From Oscillospiraceae bacterium (GTDB lineage: Bacteria; Bacillota; Clostridia; Oscillospirales; Acutalibacteraceae): a DNA stretch of 13,748 bases. This document shows positions 13,642 to 13,748 of this stretch, one piece after another (positions within the stretch are counted from its first letter, which is position 1; the number at the start of each line of letters is the position of its first letter). Both the position numbers and the translations under genes were made by a program. The stretch is taken from assembly GCA_009786735.1 (NCBI GenBank), contig WQRM01000020.1:1-13748 (forward strand), read 5' to 3'. Below the pieces are notes generated by a model. It saw only the letters and a list, made by a program, of their open reading frames with translations. It ran no database searches and was not told where the DNA came from.

Positions 13642-13748
13642 CTATCCCTCCTGCCACACAGGCGACATCGCCCGCAACCGCTCAACCACACCCGGCACAA
13701 CCCGCAACGCGTGGTCAATTTCCGCCTGCGTGGTGTAGCGGCTCAAGC
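13642..13748 (-). CDS. iscS: Cysteine desulfurase (IscS/NifS family), C-terminal end only
   Basis: The frame is open from the window edge to TAG 13644-13642 and gives 34 residues beginning LSRYTTQAEIDHALRVV and ending VVERLRAMSPVWQEG. This is the typical end of IscS/NifS: the LGRFTTEEEID-like start of the last helix followed by a P-x-VVERLRAMSP close. The enzyme is a PLP protein that takes sulfur from cysteine and passes it to IscU. The catalytic Cys loop and PLP lysine are outside the window, so IscS and NifS cannot be separated. Being directly upstream of the accessory genes and 2.3 kb upstream of iscU is what reveals the interrupted iscSU arrangement. Confidence 0.82.
   Translation of the reverse strand, partial: LSRYTTQAEIDHALRVVPGVVERLRAMSPVWQEG

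Noticed and set aside
13641..13718. Upstream extension of the APH(3')-like gene to ATG 13718
   Set aside because: The extra residues are Arg/Cys-rich and run inside the cysteine desulfurase end in another frame; GGAGGG supports ATG 13640.

Overview
The window reads as a chromosomal stretch from a moderately GC-rich, Gram-positive, Clostridia-type Firmicute, perhaps Oscillospiraceae-like. The signs are a primary sigma factor ending in the classic low-GC Gram-positive sequence, strong AGGAGG-type ribosome binding sites, a consensus sigma-A promoter, stand-alone GyrI-like and AlkZ-related proteins, lipoproteins with lipoboxes, and a surface protein with a sortase-like tail. No rRNA, tRNA, CRISPR array, transposase or phage gene is visible. 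The taxonomic call is inference.

Layout. (1) 1-2032, plus strand: the C-terminal end of RpoD/SigA (cut by the window edge), a stand-alone GyrI-like effector-binding protein, and an AI-2E family permease. A hairpin at 2052-2087 lies between these and the convergent minus-strand genes. (2) 2099-4337, minus strand: feoA, an S41/PDZ membrane-anchored protease-like protein that seems to lack the catalytic Ser and Lys, and an isochorismatase-family hydrolase. (3) 4353-6401, minus: a small secreted protein ending in an LPPMGD + hydrophobic + KKKEEK tail, with its own consensus promoter and terminator, and a lipoprotein with a DUF4474-like domain. (4) 6521-8427, minus: an orphan MinD-like ATPase, an AlkZ-related protein and a HIT-family protein. 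A 211-bp element with REP-like inverted ends (8445-8655) separates HIT from nadA.

(5) 8662-13748, minus: a tightly packed set that looks like one transcription unit. In transcription order it holds the cysteine desulfurase C-terminus (IscS/NifS), an APH(3')-like kinase, a minimal nucleotidyltransferase, a HEPN protein, a prenyltransferase/terpene-cyclase-fold protein, the Fe-S scaffold IscU, an RCC1-repeat lipoprotein, and quinolinate synthase NadA. The backbone logic is iscS (sulfur donor), iscU (scaffold) and nadA (a [4Fe-4S] enzyme that uses the product). In related organisms iscS and iscU usually lie side by side. Here about 2.3 kb of four accessory genes sits between them, and an RCC1 lipoprotein gene sits between iscU and nadA.

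The most striking signal is a 33-bp perfect direct repeat. The first codons of iscU (11290-11322) recur at the start of the cyclase-fold gene (12084-12116), in the same reading frame and with a similar ribosome binding site upstream. The cyclase-fold gene therefore begins with an IscU N-terminus, and recombination between the copies would cleanly remove it and restore an intact iscU. This looks like the footprint of a recent insertion or capture event inside the iscSU operon.
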